Assembly: GCF_007830595.1 (NCBI RefSeq)
Contig: NZ_VLLD01000015.1
Direction: 5' to 3' (one strand)
Source of the DNA: Treponema_B putidum
Lineage (GTDB): Bacteria > Spirochaetota > Spirochaetia > Treponematales > Treponemataceae
DNA length: 64,000 nt
Part shown: one piece after another, positions 6,937 to 15,620 of the stretch
Layout: every line of letters starts with the position of its first letter
Position numbering within the stretch: the first letter of the stretch is position 1
Made by a program: the position numbers and the translations under genes
Notes under the pieces: generated by a model
What the model was told of the DNA's origin: nothing
What the model saw: only the letters and a program-made list of their open reading frames with translations
Database searches by the model: none

Positions 6937-7961
6937 AGAAAAAATTATTGTTTGCTTTTTTTGTACTTGTAATGATTTCAGGCGTTTTTGCTCAACAGAA
7001 AATCGTTTTAAAGATTGCAAGCAGTGCTCCGGCAAGAACCCCTTGGGACATTGAATTAAAAAAACTAGCCCAAGAATGGAACAAAATAACAAAGGGTCTT
7101 GTAAGCGTTAGGTTTATGGATATGACAGTCCTTGGAGGAGAAAAGGCAGGCATTGTAAAGATGAAACCGCCCCGCCCGGGACAAAGACCTCAAATTGACG
7201 GGGCTATCTTAAGTCCGGTCGGCCTAAATGAGCTTGCACCGAATGCAAAAATTTTTACCCTGTCTCTTCCATTTTTAATACAAAATCAAGAAGAACTTGA
7301 TTTTGTATTAAGTAAGTACGGATATGCCTTTGGAAATGAAATTCAAAAAAACGGGTGTAAACTTATAACATGGTCAAATGTTGGGTGGCTCTCATTTTAT
7401 ACAAAGGATTCCTATTCAAGCCTTGCTGAATTAAAAAAGATAAAAATGATATGCTCAAACGATACAAAAGACTTTGCAGATGTTCTAAAAATATCAGGCT
7501 TTAATGTATCACCCGTAGCTCCCGCAAAATTCAATCAAGAACTAAAAGCTGTGACAGGGGCAAGGAGTTTCACATCGATTTCAATTCTTGCTTATACACT
7601 GAGACTGCACAAAGACGTATCTTACATACTTGATGCCCGCTTATGTCCTATAATGGCAGGCTTCGTAATTGCCGACGAATCTTGGGCACTTATCCCTGAT
7701 GAGTATAAACCGGCAATGCTGGAAGCAATGGATAAAACAACAAAAAAATTAAATGCAGCTCTTGAAGATATGGAAAAAGACTATGTAAAAAAAATGAGGC
7801 AGGACGGTTTAAAAATAATAAGTCTGAATCCTCAGCAAAGAAAGGAATGGACAAAAGAGTTCAACTCCGATATGCAACGGGTACAAAAAACTATTCCGGG
7901 TTTAATAAATGCTGAAATATATGAAAAGATTTCTGCAGAGCTTGAAGCATACCGCAAATAA
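6933..7961 (+). CDS. tatP: TRAP transporter solute-binding protein, DctP/TatP type
   Basis: A 342-residue periplasmic binding protein of a TRAP transporter. The signal peptide MKKKLLFAFFVLVMISGVFA is cleaved near residue 20. The mature protein has the DctP pattern: an early IASSAPARTPWD stretch, a central WSNVGWLSFYTK block (in place of the usual G-x-R-x-F-T hinge) and the C-terminal helix with DGLKIISLNPQQRKEW. Start and stop codons overlap with tatT (ATGA), and the permease gene follows at 15 bp. In T. pallidum the pair binds hydrophobic ligands; the substrate here is not visible from sequence. Confidence 0.92.
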   Translation: MKKKLLFAFFVLVMISGVFAQQKIVLKIASSAPARTPWDIELKKLAQEWNKITKGLVSVRFMDMTVLGGEKAGIVKMKPPRPGQRPQIDGAILSPVGLNELAPNAKIFTLSLPFLIQNQEELDFVLSKYGYAFGNEIQKNGCKLITWSNVGWLSFYTKDSYSSLAELKKIKMICSNDTKDFADVLKISGFNVSPVAPAKFNQELKAVTGARSFTSISILAYTLRLHKDVSYILDARLCPIMAGFVIADESWALIPDEYKPAMLEAMDKTTKKLNAALEDMEKDYVKKMRQDGLKIISLNPQQRKEWTKEFNSDMQRVQKTIPGLINAEIYEKISAELEAYRK

Positions 7962-7976
7962 GTATATTATTACAAA

Positions 7977-9824
7977 ATGAGAAAGATAGTTAATGGTTTT
8001 ATTCTAGCTCTTACGGCAGTGCTGGTTGTGCTGCCGTTTGTTATCCACATAACCGTAGGTTTTGGGAAAAATAGTTTAGAATCGGAAAGATTGATTGTTC
8101 AACTTGTGTTTGTATTTGCATGCCTTGCAGGTATTATAACAACAGCAGATAAAAAACAACTAAATATAGAAATTTTTACATCCAAATTCAATCAAAAAAT
8201 TCAAAACATAATTTATAAGGTTCTTGCATGCATCAATATAGCAGTCCTTACAGCCGTATTTTTTTCGGTATTTCCAAACTATAATATGATTTCTTCCGAA
8301 GATCATGTTTTATATATCCCAATAAAAATTTTCTTTTCTGCACTCCCTCCAATGTACTTGGCAATGCTTGTATTGGAAATAAAAAGAAGCAAGAGTGTCT
8401 TCACAAGCATAGGCGGTATTTTATTGGGTTTTTTAATAAGTACGGGCTCTATTTTAGGGCTTTTAAATTTAATATTCGGTTCATGGTACCCTGAAATAAA
8501 CAATTCAGGTATCGCATCTATTTTAAGCGGTATTTCCATATCCGTACAAAATTTTTCAGGAAATGTCATTTGGCTAATTGTTTTAGTGTTTACCGTTCTC
8601 AGCCTTTTCGGAATACCGCTTTACATTGCACTTTTAGGTTTAGCATATTTTGCGTTTATGACTACAGGAGGATATGTTGAAAGCATCCCCATGGAAACCT
8701 ATAACATTTTAACGGATACCTCCATAGCGGCAATTCCTCTATTTACGGTTGCAGGCTACCTTTTGGCAGGCGGGAGTGCAGGAAAAAGGCTCTTGGACTT
8801 TGTAAAAAGCTCTGTCGGATGTATAAGGGGCGGTGTTGTAATTTCAGCAGTATTGGTCGCAACATTTTTTACAACCTTTACAGGAGCTTCAGGCGTAACA
8901 ATATTGGCCCTGGGAGGAATTTTAAGCGTAATTTTGACCGGTTCGGGTTATACCGAAGATGATTCGGAAGCTCTTATAACAGCCTCCGGTTCTATAGGCC
9001 TTTTATTGCCTCCTAGTTTGGCCGTTATAGTTTATGGAGCAACTAATTTTATGACCGTAAACATATTTGACCTTTTTAAGGGTGCTGTCCTTCCGGGAGC
9101 ACTCTTAGCCTTGTCGATGATGGCCATAGGAATCATAAAGGATAAAAACTCAAAAAGAATTAGGTTTTCAAAAGAGGCTCTTTTTAAAAGTTTTAAGGCG
9201 GGATTTTTCGAGCTTCTTCTTCCCATATTGATAGTAATTGTATATTTTGGAGGCTATTTCAGCCTGTTTGAAACCGCAGCCTTTACGGTTCTATATTCGT
9301 TTGTGCTTGAAGTTTTTATAAGAAAAGATTTTAGCGTAAAAAAAGCTTTTGACGTTATTTTGCAAAGTATACCGGTTGCAGGAGGAGTGCTCGTAATAAT
9401 AGGAGCCGCAAAAGGGCTTGCCTTCTTTTTAGTCTATGCAGGTATCCCCCAAATGCTTTCGGAACTTGCAATTACTTTTGTCGGTTCAAAAGTTTTATTT
9501 CTGCTGCTATTAAACATTCTGCTGTTGATAGTAGGCTGTATTATGGACTTATACTCTGCCATATTGGTAGTTTCGCCCCTTATAATTCCTGTTGCTGAAA
9601 GTTTCGGTATACATCCTGTGCACATGGGAGTAATCTTTTTAACTAACCTAGCCCTCGGTTTTTTGACCCCGCCCATCGGAATGAATCTTTTTATAGCAAG
9701 CTACACCTTCAAAAAGCCGGTAATCAAAATAGTAAAAACCATACTGCCATATCTGGCTGTCCAATTTGTCATTTTGCTTTTAATTACATATATTCCATGG
9801 TTCAGTATGGTTTTTATCAAATAA
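7977..9824 (+). CDS. dctQM: TRAP transporter fused permease, DctQ-DctM
   Basis: A 615-residue inner-membrane protein. Residues 1-150 hold about four membrane segments typical of the small DctQ subunit. From about residue 185 onward there are a dozen hydrophobic segments of the large DctM subunit, with conserved blocks such as IPLFTVAGYLLAGG, TGASGVTILALGG, SGSIGLLLPPSLAVIVYG and FLTPPIGMNLF. It drives sodium- or proton-coupled uptake of the ligand delivered by TatP. Last gene of the operon; it converges with the next gene with only 4 bp between stop codons. Confidence 0.95.
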   Translation: MRKIVNGFILALTAVLVVLPFVIHITVGFGKNSLESERLIVQLVFVFACLAGIITTADKKQLNIEIFTSKFNQKIQNIIYKVLACINIAVLTAVFFSVFPNYNMISSEDHVLYIPIKIFFSALPPMYLAMLVLEIKRSKSVFTSIGGILLGFLISTGSILGLLNLIFGSWYPEINNSGIASILSGISISVQNFSGNVIWLIVLVFTVLSLFGIPLYIALLGLAYFAFMTTGGYVESIPMETYNILTDTSIAAIPLFTVAGYLLAGGSAGKRLLDFVKSSVGCIRGGVVISAVLVATFFTTFTGASGVTILALGGILSVILTGSGYTEDDSEALITASGSIGLLLPPSLAVIVYGATNFMTVNIFDLFKGAVLPGALLALSMMAIGIIKDKNSKRIRFSKEALFKSFKAGFFELLLPILIVIVYFGGYFSLFETAAFTVLYSFVLEVFIRKDFSVKKAFDVILQSIPVAGGVLVIIGAAKGLAFFLVYAGIPQMLSELAITFVGSKVLFLLLLNILLLIVGCIMDLYSAILVVSPLIIPVAESFGIHPVHMGVIFLTNLALGFLTPPIGMNLFIASYTFKKPVIKIVKTILPYLAVQFVILLLITYIPWFSMVFIK

Positions 9825-9828
9825 GAAC

Positions 9829-10257
9829 TTAAACTCGGCTTTTATCCTTTACTGCAATAATAGCACCTAGAATCATTAGGTGCCTTGAAAGCTGAGAAAG
9901 ATAATTTAATACGGACATTGTACTTGTAAAGATATTACCGTTTATCGGGCCAATAATATCTATTAATACAATATTTACAATCCATAAAATCATAAAAACT
10001 ATTAGAATTATACCGGTCAAGCGAATTTCGCCAGAAAAAAATTCTACAATCAAAAACACGCCTGCAATCAGTTCGGCTACTGCCAAGGTTATTATAATGA
10101 CCGTTGTTATTGTCCGGCTTTTAAAAACAACATCCAAAAGAGATATAGCCTGTCCCAATTCCCCTGCAGAGGAGCGGATAAGCCCCAATATTCCCGCAAC
10201 AATCAAAAAGAAAGCTAATGCAATCTGCAATACTACAAGACCTACAGTTCTTTTCAT
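9829..10257 (-). CDS. Four-helix membrane protein
   Basis: A 142-residue hydrophobic protein with four predicted membrane helices (roughly residues 4-26, 48-70, 76-97 and 118-136). The arrangement resembles small DoxX-like or YphA-like membrane proteins, but no diagnostic motif is visible, so no function is assigned. The start is the ATG at 10257, supported by GGAGG seven bases upstream. The 95-bp gap to xseA shows no obvious terminator. Confidence 0.75.
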   Translation of the reverse strand: MKRTVGLVVLQIALAFFLIVAGILGLIRSSAGELGQAISLLDVVFKSRTITTVIIITLAVAELIAGVFLIVEFFSGEIRLTGIILIVFMILWIVNIVLIDIIGPINGNIFTSTMSVLNYLSQLSRHLMILGAIIAVKDKSRV

Positions 10258-10352
10258 AAGAACCTCCATAATTTAAAATCAACGCCTTTTAAAATCAGCT
10301 CTTTTTATTGTATCGGAATAAGAATGCTCTTGCTGTAGAGATAAATTGAGTT

Positions 10353-11549
10353 TTAACTCATTGCTCTTTTTACCTCTGCCTCTATTATTCCTTTTGAAGG
10401 CTTAATTAAAATGCTTTCGCCATCTTTAACTTGAGAAAAGGAGCGGATAGTTTTTCCTGTTTGGGCATTACGGACAATGGAGTAGCCCCTGTCCAAAATA
10501 GTTTGAGGATTTGCCCCTTCCAAAATTTTGTTTAAAATTAAAAGCCTTTGCCTAAGTTCCTTACATTTTTCCTGCATGCCGGATAGAATTTCTTCCTTTG
10601 CATTATCAAATCTTGCAAGAAGGGGCTGCTGAATATTTCTAAACCTAAGCTCCAAGGAATCGGGCTTAAAATTATTAAGCATGAGCCTTATCCTTTCGAT
10701 GCGGTTTTCAATATTTTGTGTAAGGTCTTCCCGATTTACGGCTATGGAGTACATAATATCATTTAAAATGGGAGCGGCCAGCTCTGCGGCGGCAGAAGGA
10801 GTGGGAGCCCTCATGTCGGCTGCAAAATCGGAGAGTGCCCAGTCTATTTCGTGACCTACCGCAGAAATAACAGGGGTTTTGCAGGCGGCTATTGCCCTGA
10901 CAAGGGCCTCATCCGAAAACGGGAGAAGGTCTTCCAAAGAACCGCCTCCCCGCCCTATTATGATAACATCGCCTAATTTTTTATCATCGGCAATTTTTAG
11001 CTGCTTAATCAAGGCAGGGGCAGCCTCATCACCTTGAACGATTGCAGGAAGAACAACTATGTCAATTTTTTCGTTCCTTCTTTTTACTACATTTATAATA
11101 TCCCGAACGGCGGCTCCCGTGGGGCTTGTAATTACGGCAATGAGTTTCGGGAAATAAGGCAAGGGCTTCTTTTTTTCGGAATCAAAAATGCCCTCTGAAG
11201 CAAGTTTTTTCTTGCGTTCTTCCAGCATTTTTAAGATATTTCCCTCGCCTGCGAGGCTCATAGCTTCTATGATAATTTGATAAGAACCGCGCTGCTCATA
11301 TACCGAAATTGATCCTTCAGCTTTTACAGTCAGACCGTCTTTTGGTTCAAAGCCGAGGGAGCGGCTTTTTCCCTTAAACATAACAGCCTGAATTGAAGCC
11401 TTTTCATCTTTTAACGTAAAATAAAGATGCCCCGCTGCCGATGGCCGGAAGTTTGAAATTTCTCCTTCAATCGAAACATATCCGAAACCGGATTCCAAAA
11501 GCTCTTTTATCTGTAAAGTAATTTCATAGACGGAATAAGTTTGTGGCAT
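10353..11549 (-). CDS. xseA: Exodeoxyribonuclease VII large subunit
   Basis: A 398-residue catalytic subunit that degrades single-stranded DNA. The N-terminal OB-fold (residues 1-100) contains VSIEGEISNFRPSAAGHLYFTLKD. The nuclease core follows, with VITSPTGAAVRDI, IIIGRGGGSLEDLLPFSDEALVRAI, CKTPVISAVGHEID and APTPSAAAELA, and then a long helical C-terminal part. It begins one base after the Lon-like gene stop on the same strand. Its partner xseB lies 13 kb away at 24347, so the subunits are not co-transcribed. Confidence 0.97.
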   Translation of the reverse strand: MPQTYSVYEITLQIKELLESGFGYVSIEGEISNFRPSAAGHLYFTLKDEKASIQAVMFKGKSRSLGFEPKDGLTVKAEGSISVYEQRGSYQIIIEAMSLAGEGNILKMLEERKKKLASEGIFDSEKKKPLPYFPKLIAVITSPTGAAVRDIINVVKRRNEKIDIVVLPAIVQGDEAAPALIKQLKIADDKKLGDVIIIGRGGGSLEDLLPFSDEALVRAIAACKTPVISAVGHEIDWALSDFAADMRAPTPSAAAELAAPILNDIMYSIAVNREDLTQNIENRIERIRLMLNNFKPDSLELRFRNIQQPLLARFDNAKEEILSGMQEKCKELRQRLLILNKILEGANPQTILDRGYSIVRNAQTGKTIRSFSQVKDGESILIKPSKGIIEAEVKRAMS

Positions 11550-11550
11550 C

Positions 11551-13956
11551 TTAATTTTTCCTCAAAGAAATTTCATTGACCTTTTTATAAAACTCTTCAA
11601 GCCTTTGAGAAATCATCCACGTATACATTTCTTCTTGAAGACCGGATAGAAGTTTTATTCCTTCGTCTATTGTCTTTATTGTCCAAATATTGAACTTACC
11701 TTCTTTTACGGCTTTTTGAACATCCTTAGATAAAAACAAGTTGTTTTTATTGCTGACCGGAATCATAACCCCTTGGGTGCCGGTAAAGCCCAATATTTTA
11801 CACGTGTTAAAAAAGCCTTCTATTTTTTCGGTTATGCCTCCTACGGGCTGAACCATACCATGCTGGTTTAGACTGCCTGTAACGGCTATGTCCTGCCTCA
11901 TCTCAAAACCGCCTATTGCAGAAATAAGAGCCAAGAATTCGGCACATGAGGCCGAATCTCCGTCAATGTAGCTGTAGGACTGCTCAAAACAAATACTGGC
12001 AGAAATTGAAAGAGGTATATCTTTCGAGAATTTTTCTCTCAAAAGCGAGGTTATTATAAGATGAGCTTTATCATAGATTTCTCCCGAAAGCCCGGCTTCT
12101 CTTTCTATATTGATAATGCCTCCCGTACCTGGCGAGGCTTGAGCCGTAACCGAAACGGGTACGCCGAAAGAATGATAGCCTCGCTCCTCTACAGCGAGAC
12201 CGTTTATTTTTGCAAGTTTTGTACCGGAAACATCTATCAGAATTTCGCCCAACTGAACCATCTCGGCAAATTTTTCTTCCGGCAAGGCATGAAGATAGCG
12301 TCTCTTTTCGATTGTATCGTTTAATACGCCTGCACAAATGGTATCCTTTTTTTGCTGCTTTGCATTAAAATCGGCTTCGATTATAAGGTCGGAAATTTTA
12401 GTGAATTGAGCCGTAAGTAAATGGCGGGAGCCTGCAAGCTCCGAAGCATAGGAAATTAAGCGGCTGTATCCCGAATCATCAAAGTTAAGAGCTTTTTTTT
12501 CTTTACAAAGGTGTTCGGTCAAATGAATTAGGGAAGCGATATTTTTATCGTTTTTTTGCATGACAGAATCGAATTCCGCACAAACTTTAAAGAGTTTATA
12601 AAAGTCCGGATCTTCTTGATAAAGAATATCATAAGTGTATTCTCCTCCTATTATAATTATCTTAAAATTTGCAGGAAGAGCCTCAGGTTTAAAAACGCTT
12701 GGAGTATGGTTGCCCGAAGGAGGCATCTGTATTTCGATTTTTCCCGACTGCAAAACTCTTTTTAAATAAGACCATGAATCGTCTTCTTCAAGTAAATCGT
12801 GCAAACGCACTATAAGATAGCCGCCGAAGGATCTGTGGACTGCACCCTCTCTTATGCGTAAATGTCCGTTAATTTCCGGAGCATCCGAATCGGAATGAGA
12901 TTCTATCGTGCCGAATAAATTTGTAAAACTCGGCAGGTTCTCATTTATTACATAATTTTTATCCTTATTATTTTCACAAATAAGATTTATAAGGTAACGC
13001 CCGAAAAAATTTTTCTTTACCCTCGAAGATTTAAATTCGGAACTATAGATATTCATTCTGCTGATTAGATCGTCTTCGGCTTTTTTTAAAAATAGAAGTA
13101 TTTTTTTATTATCTTCTATTTGTTTCGGGTTACCGGATTTTGTTTTGTAGGACTCAACTAACATCTTTAAAGGCTCGAGCGCTTCTTTAATTATCGGCAT
13201 AATGGAATCTTTTTGATGCTTTATCAGCTTTTCATCCATTTCAATTCTTTTATCCCGTAGAATAGAAAAAAGCTCGGACATCTCATCGAGGGAAGCATAG
13301 TATTTTTCGCGCAAGGCCGCAAGTTCTTGTTCGCTGAATTTTTTTCGGGCAGCTTTGGATTGAAGCTCGCTAAAAGATATTTCTTTTCCCTTTATGATAG
13401 GAATTAAGTCTAAGGATTGATTGTTTTCATCCTTTATCTGCAATACCTTAAACCCAATATGAAGCATCTTGGATTCAAATTCCATCAAAAGAAGATTTTC
13501 TTCATTATCGGTTTTAGTAACGATTTTTTTCTGCTCGGCTAAAAAGACCTCAGACTTTAAGAGGGCAAGAGTTTGAGTATGAATCTTCCCCACGGCTTTT
13601 TTTATCTTTTTGCGGAACAGGTTCCCTTCACCTGGAGGAAAAAATAAAGCGATGGGCTCAATCGGGCGGCCGAAGTTGTAAGCATAGGCTATATCTTGAA
13701 GTTTTGTAGAATTTGGTTTATAATTCTGCAAGAGAGATGATATAACGGTTCTTCGGCCTGTTCCGGGCGCACCCATAACAAAGATGTTATAGCCTTCGCC
13801 CTCTATACCGAGACCCAGTTCTATTGCCTTAAGAGCACGGTTCTGACCAACTATAGTTGAGCCGGTTCCGTTATTTTTTAACTCCCTAATCTTAGATTCG
13901 GGAAAAGAAAATTCCAGTTCGTTGAGGTCTAATTTTTCTGCAGCACCGTCTGTCAT
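11551..13956 (-). CDS. Lon-like ATP-dependent protease (LonB/AAA_32 type)
   Basis: An 801-residue cytoplasmic protease. A Walker A motif GAPGTGRRT lies near residues 62-70 and a long helical insertion follows at about 120-330. The C-terminal Lon protease domain carries the catalytic Ser in GDSASCAEF (near residue 665) and the Lys in GGITEKIEGF (near residue 709). The order and length fit the family with an AAA_32 N-terminal region rather than classical Lon. The start is ATG behind AAGGAGC. It is followed directly by xseA and faces the divergent gene at 13990 across 33 bp. Confidence 0.92.
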   Translation of the reverse strand: MTDGAAEKLDLNELEFSFPESKIRELKNNGTGSTIVGQNRALKAIELGLGIEGEGYNIFVMGAPGTGRRTVISSLLQNYKPNSTKLQDIAYAYNFGRPIEPIALFFPPGEGNLFRKKIKKAVGKIHTQTLALLKSEVFLAEQKKIVTKTDNEENLLLMEFESKMLHIGFKVLQIKDENNQSLDLIPIIKGKEISFSELQSKAARKKFSEQELAALREKYYASLDEMSELFSILRDKRIEMDEKLIKHQKDSIMPIIKEALEPLKMLVESYKTKSGNPKQIEDNKKILLFLKKAEDDLISRMNIYSSEFKSSRVKKNFFGRYLINLICENNKDKNYVINENLPSFTNLFGTIESHSDSDAPEINGHLRIREGAVHRSFGGYLIVRLHDLLEEDDSWSYLKRVLQSGKIEIQMPPSGNHTPSVFKPEALPANFKIIIIGGEYTYDILYQEDPDFYKLFKVCAEFDSVMQKNDKNIASLIHLTEHLCKEKKALNFDDSGYSRLISYASELAGSRHLLTAQFTKISDLIIEADFNAKQQKKDTICAGVLNDTIEKRRYLHALPEEKFAEMVQLGEILIDVSGTKLAKINGLAVEERGYHSFGVPVSVTAQASPGTGGIINIEREAGLSGEIYDKAHLIITSLLREKFSKDIPLSISASICFEQSYSYIDGDSASCAEFLALISAIGGFEMRQDIAVTGSLNQHGMVQPVGGITEKIEGFFNTCKILGFTGTQGVMIPVSNKNNLFLSKDVQKAVKEGKFNIWTIKTIDEGIKLLSGLQEEMYTWMISQRLEEFYKKVNEISLRKN

Positions 13957-13989
13957 ATAAGCTCCTTAAATTGTATTTGTGAGGGTTCT

Positions 13990-15087
13990 ATGTCTGATTT
14001 TTTTGTCGGCGAAATACTTGTTTTAATTTTGTTGATTTTACCTTTGATTCGTCCGTTTTCAAAAGCTCTTAAAACAGCCAACGCAATTCCGCTTTTACCC
14101 TTTGTCTCTTTAATAGTTTTAATATTTACAATTATAGGACAGGGCTTAATCTTCTCACTAATTCCCACAGCACTAATAGTCATAATCTGTATTATAACAG
14201 AATTTGCAAGATTTGTAATGTTTTTAAGGCAAGTTCCTAATAATTTTTACACAATTCCTTCGATTTTGTTAAGAATTTTTGTGCTGCTCCTTCTAGGGGC
14301 CTCATTTTTTTCAGCTTTTTATTTTTCGCCTGAAAGGGAGTATCCCATTGTAAGTTCCGTTATCGAGGCAAAAAAAATTTCTTTTATTGCCGATGACAAT
14401 GAAGTGGCAGCCGGATTTTATTACAAACCCGAACCTTGCCGTAACGAAAAAGAAGCAATTATCATAGTTCCGCCCTTCCCCATTTCGGAAAGCATAGGAA
14501 CCTTTGACCGCTATCTTTTAGATGAAGGCTATAAAATTGCAAGTCTATCCCTGCCTAAAAAGACCGGATATAAATACCGGATCAAACATTCGGAGCTTTT
14601 TTTTACGGTATTAAATTCCATTTTAAAAAATAAAGATATGTCTGACGGAAATTCTCAAGATAAGGAATTATTACAAACTTTGTCTAAACTTACCGGCTTT
14701 TTTGAAAAAACCGAAATATTTTTGATTGCAGAAGGCCCGTATGTTCAAACTCTTTGTGATTATTACAATAAAAATCCTAACGCTTTTTCGGGTGCCTTTT
14801 TTGTCATTTCAGAAGAGATGCCTCTACCTACGGGATTAAAGGAAGGTACATACACCGTATTAAATGAAAAAGATTTAAAGTTTTCGGAAAACATAGCTCT
14901 TTTCCCGATATGTTTTTTTATTCAGTCAAAAGAGAATTTAGCCGGTTTCGGCGATATAAGAGGAAACGACATTCTCGCAAGTCTTTTGCTGGGCGCAGAA
15001 CGTGATTTGGGAAGACAAGACAGAATAAAAACCGTTAAGACTTTTGAAAAGTGGCTTAATCTGAGGTCAAGTCTTACGATAAAGTAA
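13990..15087 (+). CDS. Membrane-anchored protein with hydrolase-like extracytoplasmic part
   Basis: A 365-residue protein. The first 120 residues hold four hydrophobic segments, and the remainder is a soluble domain. Residues around KEAIIIVPPFPISESIGTFDRYLLDEGYKIASLSLP have the strand-loop-helix feel of an alpha/beta hydrolase, but a nucleophile elbow G-x-S-x-G is not evident (the nearest block is LIAEGPYVQTL). I cannot name it. The ribosome binding site is GAGGG before the ATG. It stands divergent to the Lon-like gene; the hemerythrin gene follows at 40 bp. Confidence 0.65.
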   Translation: MSDFFVGEILVLILLILPLIRPFSKALKTANAIPLLPFVSLIVLIFTIIGQGLIFSLIPTALIVIICIITEFARFVMFLRQVPNNFYTIPSILLRIFVLLLLGASFFSAFYFSPEREYPIVSSVIEAKKISFIADDNEVAAGFYYKPEPCRNEKEAIIIVPPFPISESIGTFDRYLLDEGYKIASLSLPKKTGYKYRIKHSELFFTVLNSILKNKDMSDGNSQDKELLQTLSKLTGFFEKTEIFLIAEGPYVQTLCDYYNKNPNAFSGAFFVISEEMPLPTGLKEGTYTVLNEKDLKFSENIALFPICFFIQSKENLAGFGDIRGNDILASLLLGAERDLGRQDRIKTVKTFEKWLNLRSSLTIK

Positions 15088-15127
15088 ATAAATATAATGC
15101 CGATAATTACGTTTGAGGTTAGTTTTT

Positions 15128-15541
15128 ATGGATGATTTTGTTGCCTGGGATGCCAGCTATGATTTAGGAATAGAACAAGTAGATAAACAGCACAGAAGAT
15201 TGGTAGAGCTTATAAACGAGTTGTATCATGCCTGCCTAGGCGAAAAAGGGGCATTAGAAGAAAAATTTAAACAGGTGATGAAGGAACTTGTAGAATATGT
15301 AATGATTCATTTTAAAGATGAAGAAAAAATAATGGAAGAAATAAATTATCCGAACATTAAAGAACATAAACAAAATCACGAAGATTTTGTAAAAGAGATT
15401 TTGCAATCAGTCAATGATTACCGCAACGGAAAACCATTTGTTCCAAATACTTTTGTACGTTTTTTGCGGGATTGGCTTTTTAATCATATCTTAATTACGG
15501 ATAAAGAAATGGCAAGGTTCTATTTTGCACATAAAAAATAA
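15128..15541 (+). CDS. Bacteriohemerythrin
   Basis: A 137-residue non-heme di-iron protein that binds oxygen reversibly; in an anaerobe it may scavenge or sense oxygen. All seven iron ligands of the family can be placed: His22 (DKQH), His61 and Glu65 (HFKDE), His80 and His84 (HKQNH), and His120 and Asp125 (NHILITD). The start is the ATG at 15128, with GAGG upstream; a TTG five codons earlier is in frame but overlaps this site. A TATAAT is present at 15093-15098, but no convincing -35 box. Confidence 0.95.
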   Translation: MDDFVAWDASYDLGIEQVDKQHRRLVELINELYHACLGEKGALEEKFKQVMKELVEYVMIHFKDEEKIMEEINYPNIKEHKQNHEDFVKEILQSVNDYRNGKPFVPNTFVRFLRDWLFNHILITDKEMARFYFAHKK

Positions 15542-15570
15542 ACCGCCTAAGCAAACGGACTTCGGCGGTT
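15541..15570 (+). terminator. Hairpin after the hemerythrin gene
   Basis: AACCGCC and GGCGGTT (15541-15547 and 15564-15570) frame an inner AAG/CTT pairing, directly overlapping the stop codon. The tail ATTTAAG is only weakly T-rich. Confidence 0.6.
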
Positions 15571-15582
15571 ATTTAAGAAAAC

Positions 15583-15608
15583 CCTCTAAAGAATCATGTT
15601 TTTAGAGG
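15583..15608. terminator. Hairpin between the convergent hemerythrin and tex genes
   Basis: CCTCTAAA and TTTAGAGG form a perfect eight-pair stem around a ten-base loop. The flanks are AT-rich on both sides, so it could end transcription in both directions. The CCTCTAAA/TTTAGAGG arms recur in the hairpin at 28780-28820. Confidence 0.6.
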
Positions 15609-15620
15609 ATCCTCTTTAAT

